Assembly: GCA_019456285.1 (NCBI GenBank)
Contig: VRUE01000004.1
Location: 7,789 to 58,247, forward strand
Origin: Solirubrobacterales bacterium
GTDB taxonomy: Bacteria; Actinomycetota; Thermoleophilia; Solirubrobacterales; 70-9
Direction of reading: 5' to 3'
Length of the DNA: 50,459 nt
Positions 35,399 to 43,723 of this stretch are shown here, one piece after another; position 1 is the stretch's first letter, and each line of letters starts with the position of its first letter. The notes beneath the pieces were generated by a model, which ran no database searches, was not told the origin of the DNA, and was given only the letters and a program-made list of their open reading frames with translations. The position numbers were made by a program, and so were the translations under genes.

Positions 35399-36232
35399 AT
35401 GAGTGGGAGTGGGAGTAAGGGATACGAGTCGCCCGGGATTGCCGGCAGCGGGGCAATAGCCACGGGGCTGGCTGCTGTATCGACCACGACCGCGGACACG
35501 ATCCTGCTTGCGAGGAGCGAGGCTTCGGCCTGGCGGGCCGAGGAGAAGGCGGTCGCCGCCTGCGCCAAGATCGAGGGCGCCGAGCCGTCGCGGCTGCGGG
35601 TCACCACCGACCGCGCCGATCTCGCCGACTGCGACATCGTGGTCGAGTCGGTGATCGAGGAGCTGGGTCCCAAGGGCGAGGTGCTGGCCGCGATCGCCGA
35701 GGCCTGCCCCAACGCCGACCTCGCCACCACGACCTCCTCGCTCGGGGTGGGCGAGATCACCGCGGCGAGCGGCGCCGCGGGCCGCCTCTTCGGGCTCCAC
35801 GTCTTCAACCCCGTTCCGCGGATGAAGCTGGTCGAGGTCTGCTTCCCGAAGGGCGTCGGCGACGAGACGCGCGAGAAGGCGCTGGCCTGGTGCGCGGCGC
35901 TCGGCAAGACCGCGGTCGAGGTTCCCGACCAAGCGGGCTTCGTCGTCAACCGGCTGCTCTTCCCCTACCTCTTCGACGCGGTGCGGATGGTCGAGCGGAC
36001 CGGCATGGAGGCCGGCGAGGTCGACACCTGCATGAAGCTCGCCGCTGGGCACCCGATGGGCCCGCTGGCCCTGCTCGACTTCGTCGGCCTCGATGTCGCC
36101 GAGGCGATCGGCGACGCCCTCTACGCCGACTCCTCGGAGGCCGCCCACAAGCCCCCGGGCCTGCTGGTCGAGATGGTCGGCGAGGAGAAGCTGGGCCGCA
36201 AGAGCGGCGCCGGCTTCTACGAGTACGACTGA
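35399..36232 (+). CDS. 3-Hydroxyacyl-CoA dehydrogenase
   Basis: Oxidises 3-hydroxyacyl-CoA to 3-ketoacyl-CoA with NAD, the step before the neighbouring thiolase. 277 aa. The Rossmann loop reads GIAGSGAIATG, slightly degenerate from GxGxxG; VVESVIEELGPKGEVLAAI and GLHVFNPVPRMKLVEV (with the catalytic His) follow; NRLLFPYLFDAVRMVE and AGHPMGPLALLDFVGLD mark the C-terminal helical domain. The N-terminus has about ten extra residues before the Rossmann fold, so the true start may lie slightly downstream. It is divergent from the thiolase operon. Confidence 0.9.
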   Translation: MSGSGSKGYESPGIAGSGAIATGLAAVSTTTADTILLARSEASAWRAEEKAVAACAKIEGAEPSRLRVTTDRADLADCDIVVESVIEELGPKGEVLAAIAEACPNADLATTTSSLGVGEITAASGAAGRLFGLHVFNPVPRMKLVEVCFPKGVGDETREKALAWCAALGKTAVEVPDQAGFVVNRLLFPYLFDAVRMVERTGMEAGEVDTCMKLAAGHPMGPLALLDFVGLDVAEAIGDALYADSSEAAHKPPGLLVEMVGEEKLGRKSGAGFYEYD

Positions 36233-36249
36233 CGCCTGCCGGCCGAGTC

Positions 36250-37557
36250 CTAAACCGCGGGGCGGACGAAGCCGCTTATCCGGACCGCCTCGATCCGGTT
36301 CTCCCGCACCGACTCGACCCTGATCGTGTAGCCGTTCGCGGTGATCGAGTCGCCGCGCTTCGGCAGCCGGCCGAGCTCGCTGAAGACGTAGCCGCCGACC
36401 GAGTTGTAGGCGTCGGTATCGACCGGCAGCTGGATCCCCGCGTCGGCGAGGTCGGCGAGCGAGACGTGGCCACGCACGAACCACTCGCCGCTGGCGAGTT
36501 TGCGCAACGCCGCGGCGCGGGGATCGGTCTCGTCTTCGATCTCCCCCACCACCTCCTCGATGATGTCCTCGACGGTGACGATCCCGACCGTGCGGCCGTA
36601 CTCGTCGACGACGACGGAGAGCGAGGTGCGCTGGATCTGGAGGTCGTGGAGGAGGTCGTCGAGGGGGCGGGTCTCGGGGACGATCACCGCGCCGCGGACC
36701 AGCGGCTCGATCGCGGCCTCCGGCCCGCCGCTCATGTAGAGCCGGGCGAGACTGTTGTTGTGGACGATCCCCTTCACCCGGTCGGGGTTCTCGCCCTCGA
36801 TCACGACCAGGCGGGTGTGGCCGGAGGTGACGCAGCGCCGCAGCGCCGTCTCGACCGTGTCGGAGGAGTCGACGGTGACCACCGCCGGGATCGGGGTCAT
36901 CACCTCACGCGCCTCCTGCTCGTGCAGGTGGAAGACGCCACCGAGCATCCCGGCCTCGCCGGGGTCGAGGCGCCCGCGCTGGGCGCCGCGCACGATCATC
37001 AGCCGCAGCTCCTTGGAGGACCCGATGTCCTCCTCGGCCTCGGGCTCGATGCGCAGCACCCGGGTGACGAGGAAGCGGGCCGGCGCATTGGTGAGGACGA
37101 TCAGCGGGTGGAACAGACGGCGGAACGCGGTCAGGGGCCGGGCGATGCCGAGAAGCAGGCTCTCGGCGCGCGCGATCCCGACCATCTTCGGCGCCTGCTC
37201 ACCGAAGATCACGTGCAGCAGGGTGACCACGGCGTAGGCGAAGACGAGGGCGAGGATGTAGGAGACCGCCGTACCGAAGACCCCCCCCAGGACCGGCTCG
37301 ACCAGGGTCGCGATCGCCGGCTCGCCGAGGAAGCCGATCCCGATCGAGGCCAGCGTGATCCCCACCTGCGAGGTGGCGATGTACTCGTCGACGTGGTCGA
37401 TCTGGTGGAGGGCGACACGGGCCGCCCCCCCTCCCTCCTCCGCGAGACTCTCGATCCTGCTGCGGCGCGAGCGCACCAGCGCGAACTCGGCCGCCACGAA
37501 GAATCCGTTGACGGCGATCAGCGCGAAGACCAGAAGGATGAGCAGGAGGGCGCTCAT
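36250..37557 (-). CDS. CNNM/CorC-family (hemolysin C-like) membrane protein
   Basis: 435 aa: an N-terminal DUF21/CNNM membrane domain with four hydrophobic segments ([40 protein letters not shown]), a CBS-domain pair (about residues 205-330; [33 protein letters not shown]), and a C-terminal CorC_HlyC transporter-associated domain. CNNM proteins export or regulate Mg2+, sensing nucleotide through the CBS pair. ATG 37557. Convergent with the hydroxyacyl-CoA dehydrogenase gene. Confidence 0.92.
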   Translation of the reverse strand: MSALLLILLVFALIAVNGFFVAAEFALVRSRRSRIESLAEEGGGAARVALHQIDHVDEYIATSQVGITLASIGIGFLGEPAIATLVEPVLGGVFGTAVSYILALVFAYAVVTLLHVIFGEQAPKMVGIARAESLLLGIARPLTAFRRLFHPLIVLTNAPARFLVTRVLRIEPEAEEDIGSSKELRLMIVRGAQRGRLDPGEAGMLGGVFHLHEQEAREVMTPIPAVVTVDSSDTVETALRRCVTSGHTRLVVIEGENPDRVKGIVHNNSLARLYMSGGPEAAIEPLVRGAVIVPETRPLDDLLHDLQIQRTSLSVVVDEYGRTVGIVTVEDIIEEVVGEIEDETDPRAAALRKLASGEWFVRGHVSLADLADAGIQLPVDTDAYNSVGGYVFSELGRLPKRGDSITANGYTIRVESVRENRIEAVRISGFVRPAV

Positions 37558-37665
37558 CGGCTATCTGACCCGGTACTTCGGGGGAGGTCGTCTTCGGCCA
37601 TTCGGCGTAGGGAATATAGCTTTCCGCTCCACCGTTTCTACGAGAAGTGCCATATTGGCCGTCGG

Positions 37666-38586
37666 ATGCGTATCGCGAGCCTCGTACCGTCTGCAACCGA
37701 GATGCTGTTCGCCCTGGGGTTGGGGGACAGCGTCGTCGCCGTCACGCACGAGTGCGATTACCCGCCGGAGGGGCGCTCGCTTCCTCACCTGACCCGCACG
37801 GTCTTGCCCCGGGAGCTCGAAGCCGCAGAGATCGACGCCGCCGCGAAGACGACCGTCAACGAGGGCCGGGCGCTGTACGAGCTCGACGAGGAGCTGCTCG
37901 CCGAGCTGGCCCCCGACCTGATCGTCACCCAGGCCGTCTGTGCGGTCTGCGCCGTCTCCTACGAGGACGTGCTCGAGGTCGCCGCCCGGCTGCCGAGCCG
38001 CCCGCGCGTCGTCCAGCAGGACCCGAGCACCCTCGGCGAGACGTTCGAGGACGTGGTCCGGCTCGGCGAGGCGGCCAAGGTCGAGGCGGAGGCCCACGAG
38101 CTGCGCGGCGAGCTGGAAGGCAGGCTGGCGACGATCCGCGCCGTCGTCTCCGGGGCGAGCCTGCCGCGAGTCGTCGCGCTGGAGTGGCTCGACCCACCCT
38201 ACGTCGGCGGCCACTGGATCCCCGAGATGATCTCGATCGCCGGAGGAGAGGACGTCGCCGGGCCACCGGGCCTGAAGTCGCCCGAGGTCTGGTGGGGCGA
38301 GCTCTCCGGCCTCAACCCCGACGTGGTGATCGTGATGCCGTGCGGCTGGTACGTGGAGGACGCCCGGGCCCAGGCGATCAAGCACTGGGGGCGGATCGAG
38401 GCGCTGGGCGCCGAGCGCGTCTTCGCGGTCGACGCGGCGCCCGCCTTCTCCCGACCCGGGCCGCGGCTGGTCGACGGGGTCGAGCTGCTCGCCCACCTGC
38501 TCCACCCCGACCTGGCCGACTCGCCGGGGAACATCGGCTCCGCCGAGCTGCGAGCGCCCGTGCCCCGCCCCGGCCGCGCGCCCTGA
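37666..38586 (+). CDS. BtuF-like cobalamin-binding protein
   Basis: 306 aa, periplasmic-binding fold with a helical backbone (class III). MRIASLVPSATEMLFALGLG and VVAVTHECDYPPE are conserved N-terminal motifs; VCAVCAVSYEDVLE and VVQQDPSTLGETFEDV follow; VALEWLDPPYVGGHWIPEM is the second lobe. There is no signal peptide at ATG 37666, as in many actinobacterial members, so it may act in the cytoplasm rather than in uptake. I see no cobalamin riboswitch in the 108-bp leader. Its stop is 14 bp from the palindrome at 38601. Confidence 0.85.
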   Translation: MRIASLVPSATEMLFALGLGDSVVAVTHECDYPPEGRSLPHLTRTVLPRELEAAEIDAAAKTTVNEGRALYELDEELLAELAPDLIVTQAVCAVCAVSYEDVLEVAARLPSRPRVVQQDPSTLGETFEDVVRLGEAAKVEAEAHELRGELEGRLATIRAVVSGASLPRVVALEWLDPPYVGGHWIPEMISIAGGEDVAGPPGLKSPEVWWGELSGLNPDVVIVMPCGWYVEDARAQAIKHWGRIEALGAERVFAVDAAPAFSRPGPRLVDGVELLAHLLHPDLADSPGNIGSAELRAPVPRPGRAP

Positions 38587-38600
38587 TGAATCCACCGCTC

Positions 38601-38765
38601 AGTGACTATCCGAAAACCCGCGTGTGTGGCTGGCGAGCGCCGGATCAAGCGGGGCCAGGACGCAGGGAGGCCGAATAGTCGTGCGCTATTCGGCCGACTG
38701 AGGACGACGCATCCGCGCAGCGTCCGCCGCCGCCAGGCGTGCGCGGAGGTTTTCGGATAGTCACT
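38601..38765 (-). repeat. 165-bp palindromic element with 18-bp arms (stop-codon-abutting superfamily)
   Basis: Arms AGTGACTATCCGAAAACC (38601-38618) and its exact complement (38748-38765) bracket a core hairpin GGCCGAATAG (38669-38678)/CTATTCGGCC (38686-38695). The family motif CCGACTGAGGACG lies at 38694-38706. The core is near-identical to the reverse complement of the 27745 copy, yet the terminal arms are unrelated. The right edge overlaps the rhomboid TAA stop (complement of 38765-38767). Confidence 0.85.
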
Positions 38766-39595
38766 TAGACGACGTTGAGAGCGCCGGTGATGGAGAAGAC
38801 CGCCACCGCGGCCATCCCGAGCAGTTCGGCTGGCAGCCGCTGCCGCTGCGGCCCCATCAGTCCGCGCTCGCCGGCGAGAATGAACATTGCGCAGATCAGG
38901 CCGCCGGCCAGCCCGCCGAGGTGGCCGCCGACGCTGATTCCGCGGATGCCGAAGGTGAGCGCCAGGTTGATCAGCAGCAGGAAGCCGAGCTGGGAGGCGA
39001 TCGTGTTGAGCCCGCGGCCGCGGGCGATCACGAAGGCGGCGCCGAAGAGGCCGAAGACCGCCCCGGAGGCGCCGACCGTGACCTGGAGGGGATCGGTCAG
39101 CGCCAACGCCCCGAAGGAGCCGGCGAACAACGAGGCAAAGTAGAGCGCAACGAAGCGCGGCGTCCCGATCGCGGGCTCCAGCAGCCGGCCGAGAATGAAG
39201 AGGGCGAACATGTTGAACCCGATGTGGAACAGGCCGGCGTGCAGGAAGCCGCCGGTGACGAGCCGGTACCACTCGCCGTCCGCCACCGAGACGCCGCGCA
39301 GGCCGAAATCGCCGATCAGCGGGCTGCCGGTGCCGCTGAGCCCCCCGCTGCCGCCGGCGATCTCGGCGAGGAAGGCGGCGGCGTTGAGCACGATCAGGAC
39401 GAAGGTCGCGGGGGCGCCGGCAGCGGCGCTGGACGCGCCCGTCCCGGCGGTCACCTTGGTCCGCTGCTTCGAGCACTCGGGGCAGCGCATCCCGACCGGG
39501 GTCGGGGTCATGCACTGGGGGCAGATCGGCCGCCCGCACGAGGAGCAGGTGACTCCGGTCTCCCGGTCCGGATGCCGGTAGCAAGTTTGCGCCAT
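38765..39595 (-). CDS. Rhomboid-family intramembrane serine protease with N-terminal zinc ribbon
   Basis: 276 aa. A cytoplasmic B-box-like zinc module (CYRHP..CSSCGRPICPQCMTP...CPEC) is followed by six to seven membrane helices. The catalytic Ser lies in TVGASGAVFG and the catalytic His in GGHLGGLAGG; the HAGLFHIGFNMFALF loop is the rhomboid L1/TM2 signature. Cleaves substrates within the membrane. ATG 39595. It is divergent from the DUF4383 gene and its stop abuts a palindromic element. Confidence 0.92.
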   Translation of the reverse strand: MAQTCYRHPDRETGVTCSSCGRPICPQCMTPTPVGMRCPECSKQRTKVTAGTGASSAAAGAPATFVLIVLNAAAFLAEIAGGSGGLSGTGSPLIGDFGLRGVSVADGEWYRLVTGGFLHAGLFHIGFNMFALFILGRLLEPAIGTPRFVALYFASLFAGSFGALALTDPLQVTVGASGAVFGLFGAAFVIARGRGLNTIASQLGFLLLINLALTFGIRGISVGGHLGGLAGGLICAMFILAGERGLMGPQRQRLPAELLGMAAVAVFSITGALNVV

Positions 39596-39652
39596 ACGAG
39601 ACCGGAGAGCCTACAATCGCGGCGGCCCGGCCCGCGGCGAAGGAGGAGAGGA

Positions 39653-40048
39653 ATGGAAGGCGCAAGTCCAGCAAGGCTCTACGCGACCTTGGTCGGCGGC
39701 GTGCTTGTGGTCATCGGCATCGTCGGCTTCTTCTACAGCTCATCGTTCGGAAGCCCCGGCAACGTCGACGACGTGTTCGGAATCCTTGCGGTCAACGCGT
39801 GGCACAACCTCGTCCACATCGTCACCGGGGCGATCGGCCTGCTGGTGGCCGGGTACGCGGCGCGCCAGTACGCGCTGTGGCTGGGAGCCATCTACATCGC
39901 GATCGCGATCTGGGGGTTCATCATCGGCGGCGGCGAGTCAATCCTCGGGTTCGTCCCGGTCAACACCGAGGACAACTTCCTCCACCTGATCCTCGGCCTG
40001 CTCGGCGTCGGTGCGGCAATGGCCACGCCGATTGACCCGGCTACCTGA
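39653..40048 (+). CDS. DUF4383-type membrane protein
   Basis: 131 aa with four membrane helices (LYATLVGGVLVVIGIVGFFY, NLVHIVTGAIGLLVAGY, LGAIYIAIAIWGFIIGG, NFLHLILGLLGVGAAM). The motif NAWHNLVHIVTGAIGL and the second HLILGL match DUF4383, a family of unknown function common in actinobacteria. ATG 39653 is supported by AGGAGGAGAGGA just upstream. Its last 8 bp overlap, tail to tail, the small gene on the other strand. Confidence 0.85.
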   Translation: MEGASPARLYATLVGGVLVVIGIVGFFYSSSFGSPGNVDDVFGILAVNAWHNLVHIVTGAIGLLVAGYAARQYALWLGAIYIAIAIWGFIIGGGESILGFVPVNTEDNFLHLILGLLGVGAAMATPIDPAT

Positions 40049-40352
40049 GGCGGCTCGCCAGAGCGCGAATGCGGCCGCTGGCCCGCTGGCGGCCGCGTCG
40101 CCTCACCTCCAGCAGGACCAGGGCGCCGGTGGCGACGCCGCCGGCCCCGATCGCGACCACCGGGCGCACCCAGTTGCGCGGGTCGCGGAGGGCTCGCAGC
40201 TCGCTGTCCGACAGCTCCCCGGCCCAGTCGGACAGCTCCTCCGCCGCCGCCTGGGTGACGGCCGAGAGGGTGTCCTCGACCCGCCCCGAGAGCCTTTCCG
40301 GGAGTTCGATCGGCCGCAGCGCGTCGGCGAGCATCTGCTCAACGTCAGTCAT
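40041..40352 (-). CDS. Small single-pass membrane protein paired with ECF sigma factor
   Basis: 103 aa. An acidic, helical N-terminal domain (about residues 1-68, DVEQMLADALRPIELPERL) is followed by one membrane helix (VRPVVAIGAGGVATGALVLL) and a short basic tail. The gene overlaps the sigma factor stop by 8 bp; ATG 40352 has AAGGAG six bases upstream (ATG 40358 is less well placed). Position right after an ECF sigma gene suggests an anti-sigma-like role, but no zinc-binding HxxxCxxC anti-sigma motif is present. Confidence 0.65.
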   Translation of the reverse strand: MTDVEQMLADALRPIELPERLSGRVEDTLSAVTQAAAEELSDWAGELSDSELRALRDPRNWVRPVVAIGAGGVATGALVLLEVRRRGRQRASGRIRALASRLR

Positions 40353-40920
40353 CTCCATCTCCTTCTCCTCCGATCTCCTCTCGAAGTTGCTTGATCGCGC
40401 GGTGGATCAGCACCTTGGTGGCGCCGTCGGTGCGGCCGAGGGCACGGGCGATCTCGCGGTTGTCCATGCCGAGCGCGAATCGCATGATCAGCGCCTCGCG
40501 GCGGTCGTCGGGGAGGTGCTCGAGGTTCTCCATCACCTGCCGCAGCTCCTCGCGGCCTGCGGCGATCGCCTCGGTGCCGTGCCGGGCCGCGATCGGGTCG
40601 GCGCTGTCCAGCGAGGTCTGCGGCCGGCGGGCACGATCCCTGTAGTAGTTGGAGACGAGGTTGTGGGCGATTCGGATCAGCCAGGGACGCAGCGACCGGC
40701 CGTCTGACTCGCGGCGGGCGCGGTCGAAGTGCCGGTAGGCCTGCAGAAAGGCCTGCTCGGTTAGGTCTTCGGCGTCGTGATGGTTGCCGATCCGGTAGTA
40801 GGCGTAGGAGTAGACGTTGCGCAGGTGGGCCCGGTAGAGGTCCTCGAAGGCCCGATCGAGCTCCGCCTTGGCGGCCGGATCGAGGCTCGCGGGCTCGAAG
40901 CTCTCCTTGCCGCCGCTCAC
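40345..40920 (-). CDS. ECF-type RNA polymerase sigma factor
   Basis: 191 aa. Region 2 includes YSYAYYRIGNHHDAEDLTEQ and AFLQAYRHF; PWLIRIAHNLVSNYYRDRAR corresponds to region 2.4; region 4 is LPDDRREALIMRFALGMDNREI...ATKVLIHRAIKQLREE. Start GTG 40920. The target promoter is unknown. It shares a translationally coupled unit with the small membrane protein. A 13-bp hairpin (40935-40980) is in its leader. Confidence 0.92.
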   Translation of the reverse strand: MSGGKESFEPASLDPAAKAELDRAFEDLYRAHLRNVYSYAYYRIGNHHDAEDLTEQAFLQAYRHFDRARRESDGRSLRPWLIRIAHNLVSNYYRDRARRPQTSLDSADPIAARHGTEAIAAGREELRQVMENLEHLPDDRREALIMRFALGMDNREIARALGRTDGATKVLIHRAIKQLREEIGGEGDGDD

Positions 40921-40934
40921 CCGCCAAGCCTAGA

Positions 40935-40980
40935 GGCTTGATGTGGGTCCGGCACGTGCGTGGATAACCCACATCAAGCC
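40935..40980. repeat. Hairpin with perfect 13-bp arms between plsC-gpsA and the sigma gene
   Basis: GGCTTGATGTGGG (40935-40947) and CCCACATCAAGCC (40968-40980) pair exactly around a 20-base loop. It begins 12 bp past the plsC-gpsA stop and ends 15 bp before the sigma factor start (same strand), so it could be a terminator or a leader hairpin for sigma. Loop bases GGTTATCCAC on the minus strand weakly resemble the 27918 family. Confidence 0.6.
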
Positions 40981-40992
40981 GTGCCAGCTCCA

Positions 40993-42657
40993 TCAGGCCG
41001 CCCTCCTCGACCGCTCGACCAGGCGCAACCCCGCGACCCAGGCCTCGGTGTCGATCTCGCCCCGGATCAGGGCGGCGAGCCCGTTCAACGCCCCGGCGGG
41101 GCTGCCCGCCGCCGAGAGCGCGGTGGCCAGCAGCGGCACCGCGTCGAGCCCCTCCGACGCCTGGCCGATCAGCTTCGGGATCTCCTCCGCCGGCGTTCCC
41201 CGGCCGAGCAGCTCGCCGGCGCGGCGGTTGCGGCCGGCCGGCGCCATCACCGTCGCGGTCAGGTCGCCGACCCCGGCCAGGCCGGAGAAGGTCTCCAGCT
41301 CGGCGCCGCGCCCGATCGCGTACTCGACGCACTCGCTCCAGACCTCGGCGGCGGCGATCCCGGCCGCGTTCAGACCGTGCGGCTCGGTGGCTGCGGCGGC
41401 AAGCACGGCAGCGTTCTTCGCCGCGCCCGCCATCTCGACGCCGGTCACGTCGCCGGAGCGCTCGCAGACCAGGCCGGCGCGGTCGAAGACCTCGCCGAGC
41501 TGCCCCCGCAGGTCTGGGTCGGCGGAGCCGAGGACCAGCGCCGCCGAGCCGGAGACCGCCTCGCGTGCGTGGGCTGGGCCGCCAAGGCAGGCGATCGCCC
41601 GAGCCCGGATCCTCTCCCCGACGTACTCGGCTGGGAGCTGGCCGAGCGGGGCGATCAACCCCTTGGTCAGCAGCAGCACCGAGGAACGGCCGCTGATCCG
41701 ATCGGCGACCGCCCCGACCGCCTGCGGCAGCGAGCTCGACGGGATCGCCAGGCAGACGAGGTCGAGCCCGGCCAGCTCGATCTCGGCAGCCTGGCGGACC
41801 TTGAGCGACTCGGGAAGCTCGACGCCCTCCAGGTAGCGCCGGTTCTCGCCCGCCTCGGAGAGCTCCGCCGCCTGCTCGGCGGTGCGGGCGCCGAGCTGCA
41901 CCTCGAGACCGCCCCGGGCAAGCAGGACGGCGACGGCGGTGCCCCAGCTGCCGGCGCCGATCACCGCGGCGCGGCGCATCGGCGGCAGGCCGCCCAGGTC
42001 CTCCCACTGGAGCTCGACGTTGGGCCAGATTCGCGCCGTCACCGTTTCGGCCAGGGCGGGCGAGGGATGCGCCGCGCGCGGGAAGGTCATCGCCCGGCCA
42101 AGTCGGACCTTGACCTTGCGCGGCCGGATCCGCCAGCCGCGCCGCACCTGCTCGGTGCCGAGCACGGCGGCCGGGATCACCGGCACGCCGGTCTGCAGCG
42201 CCAGGCGGCCGACGCCGCGCTTCGGGGCGGCCAGCGAGCCGCTGCGGATCCGCGTGCCCTCGGGGAAGACGCAGACGGTGCCGCCCCGCTCGACCACGAG
42301 GCGTGCGGTCTCCACCGAGTCCTCGTCGGACTCGCCCCGGCGAATCGGGAAGGCGCCGAGCCGCGAGAGCAGCCAGCCCTGCCAGCGGCGCTCGAACAGC
42401 TCCACCTTGGCGACGTAGTTCATCGGCCGACGCCACGGCAGGGTGCTGCCGATCACGAAGGGGTCGAGAAAGCTGCGGTGGTTGGAGGCGACGATCAGGC
42501 CGCCCTTGACGCGGCCGTGCTCGCGGCCGTTGCGCGCGTAGCGGAAGTAGACGAGGAAGAACGGGGTCATCAAGACCCTGGCAACCAGGTACATCGGCCA
42601 GTTGACGCCGTGGCGGCGGGCGTGCTCGTGGTAGCGGCGGAGTCGCTCTTCGATCAC
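40993..42657 (-). CDS. Fused 1-acylglycerol-3-phosphate acyltransferase and NAD(P)-glycerol-3-phosphate dehydrogenase
   Basis: One uninterrupted frame of 554 aa. Residues 1-226 are a PlsC-type acyltransferase: NH60RSFLD65 (HX4D) and F131PEGTR. Residues 227-554 are a complete GpsA: Rossmann loop GAGSWGTAVA, AAKNAAVLAAA with the catalytic Lys, and GVGDLTATVMAPAGRNRRAG. GpsA makes sn-glycerol-3-phosphate and PlsC acylates lysophosphatidate, so both ends of the phosphatidate pathway are joined; the first acylation step is elsewhere. No separate start or stop separates the halves. ATG 42657. It sits upstream of the ECF sigma gene on the same strand. Confidence 0.92.
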   Translation of the reverse strand: MIEERLRRYHEHARRHGVNWPMYLVARVLMTPFFLVYFRYARNGREHGRVKGGLIVASNHRSFLDPFVIGSTLPWRRPMNYVAKVELFERRWQGWLLSRLGAFPIRRGESDEDSVETARLVVERGGTVCVFPEGTRIRSGSLAAPKRGVGRLALQTGVPVIPAAVLGTEQVRRGWRIRPRKVKVRLGRAMTFPRAAHPSPALAETVTARIWPNVELQWEDLGGLPPMRRAAVIGAGSWGTAVAVLLARGGLEVQLGARTAEQAAELSEAGENRRYLEGVELPESLKVRQAAEIELAGLDLVCLAIPSSSLPQAVGAVADRISGRSSVLLLTKGLIAPLGQLPAEYVGERIRARAIACLGGPAHAREAVSGSAALVLGSADPDLRGQLGEVFDRAGLVCERSGDVTGVEMAGAAKNAAVLAAAATEPHGLNAAGIAAAEVWSECVEYAIGRGAELETFSGLAGVGDLTATVMAPAGRNRRAGELLGRGTPAEEIPKLIGQASEGLDAVPLLATALSAAGSPAGALNGLAALIRGEIDTEAWVAGLRLVERSRRAA

Positions 42658-42734
42658 GCAGAGCGCTACACGGCGCCGGACTCGCGGTTACCAGGCGGCT
42701 TCGATCCGGCGCCGAGCGCGACTATCCGCGAGCG

Positions 42735-42812
42735 GGCCGACTGAGGACGAAGCATCCGCGACGCCATCCAGGCCGCAGCCAGGGGTGCGCTCCCTACCGG
42801 GATAGGTCCTTA
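42735..42812 (-). repeat. Half copy of the palindromic element (stop-codon-abutting superfamily)
   Basis: 78 bases match the reverse complement of about 27745-27820 at about 73 positions, including CCGACTGAGGACG (42737-42749) and the arm CCCTACCGGGATAGG. The other half of the element is missing; a trace (GACTATCCG) may remain near 42718-42730. The VOC dioxygenase stop codon and its last codons lie inside the copy (complement of 42794-42812). Confidence 0.8.
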
Positions 42813-43699
42813 ACCGGTCGCAGCTTGGGTTCGACCTCGGCGCGCAGGTGCTCGTAGTCGGGCGGCAGTGAGAGCTTCTCGCCCAGGTGCTCCAGCGGCT
42901 CGTCGACCGTGAAGCCGGGGCCGAGCGTGGCGATCTCGAACAGCACCCCGCTCGGCTCGCGAAAGTAGATCGAGCGGAAGTAGAAGCGGTCGATCACCGG
43001 CGTCGGCTGAGCGCCGGCCGCGATCGCCCTCTCCCGCCACTCGGTGTGCTCGTCGATCTTCGAGGCCCAGGCGACGTGGTGGACGCTGCCGGCGCCCTGC
43101 AGCGCCGGCTCGGCCGGCGGCTCGTCGTAGAGGTAGAGCCCGCCGCGCTGCTCCCCGCGCGCCTCCCAGCCCTCGCCGGCCGGCTCGAGCGCAAGCGCTT
43201 CGAACAGGCCCCGGCTCGCGTCGGGGGCGGCGCTGTAGGCCCGCACCGCGTGGAAGCCCCGCAGGGCCAGCTCAGCCGGGACCTCCGGGTGGTCGGCGAT
43301 CAGCGGCTCGTCGTCGACGGCGGCCACAAGCAGCTCGTGATCGAGCCCCTCCGGATCGGAGAAGCGCAGACTGCCCTCGGCTCGCTCCGACTCGATCCCG
43401 TTCACGCCGAGTCGCTTCTCCCAGAAGTCGAGCGAATCGCCGGAGCCGACCCGCCAGACGACCCGGTGGACGTCCCCCGCCCCGGCCCGGCCGGGCGGCA
43501 CGCCCGGGAACTCGAAGAAGGTGAGGTCGGAGCCGGGGCTGCCCTTCTCGTCGGCGAAGAAGAGGTGGTAGACGGACGGGTTGTCCTGGTTGACCGTCTT
43601 CTTGACGAGGCGCAGCCCCATCACGCCGGCGTAGAAGTCGACGTTCCGCTGCGCGTCCGCGGTGATCGCGGTGATGTGGTGGATCCCCTCGAGTCTCAC
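42794..43699 (-). CDS. VOC-family ring-cleaving dioxygenase-like protein
   Basis: 301 aa, two vicinal-oxygen-chelate modules (LEGIHHITAITADAQRNVDFY; GSVHHVAWASKIDEHTEW; FREPSGVLFEIATLG). The metal ligands of extradiol-type dioxygenases are present as His in GIHHIT, His in HHVAW and Glu in LFEIAT. Resembles the family named ring-cleaving dioxygenase/LinE-MhqO type; it may act on aromatic or quinone compounds. GTG 43699. Its C-terminal residues DLSR and the TAG stop are supplied by the palindromic element, so the original end has been replaced. Confidence 0.85.
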   Translation of the reverse strand: MRLEGIHHITAITADAQRNVDFYAGVMGLRLVKKTVNQDNPSVYHLFFADEKGSPGSDLTFFEFPGVPPGRAGAGDVHRVVWRVGSGDSLDFWEKRLGVNGIESERAEGSLRFSDPEGLDHELLVAAVDDEPLIADHPEVPAELALRGFHAVRAYSAAPDASRGLFEALALEPAGEGWEARGEQRGGLYLYDEPPAEPALQGAGSVHHVAWASKIDEHTEWRERAIAAGAQPTPVIDRFYFRSIYFREPSGVLFEIATLGPGFTVDEPLEHLGEKLSLPPDYEHLRAEVEPKLRPVKDLSR

Positions 43700-43723
43700 C
43701 GGGTCACGTATAGCATCCTCCCG

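Noticed and set aside
35157-35456. Long N-terminal extension of the thiolase
   Set aside because: It crosses the palindrome at 35236 and the start of the divergent gene. ATG 35156 has a good ribosome binding site and normal family N-terminus.
35890-37665. 898-codon frame running through the hydroxyacyl-CoA dehydrogenase, CNNM region and BtuF-like gene
   Set aside because: Only the part from ATG 37666 gives a recognisable protein; the upstream part is out of frame with one gene and antisense to another.
37558-37665. Cobalamin riboswitch ahead of the BtuF-like gene
   Set aside because: The leader is only 108 bp and I see neither the B12 box nor the required multi-helix layout.
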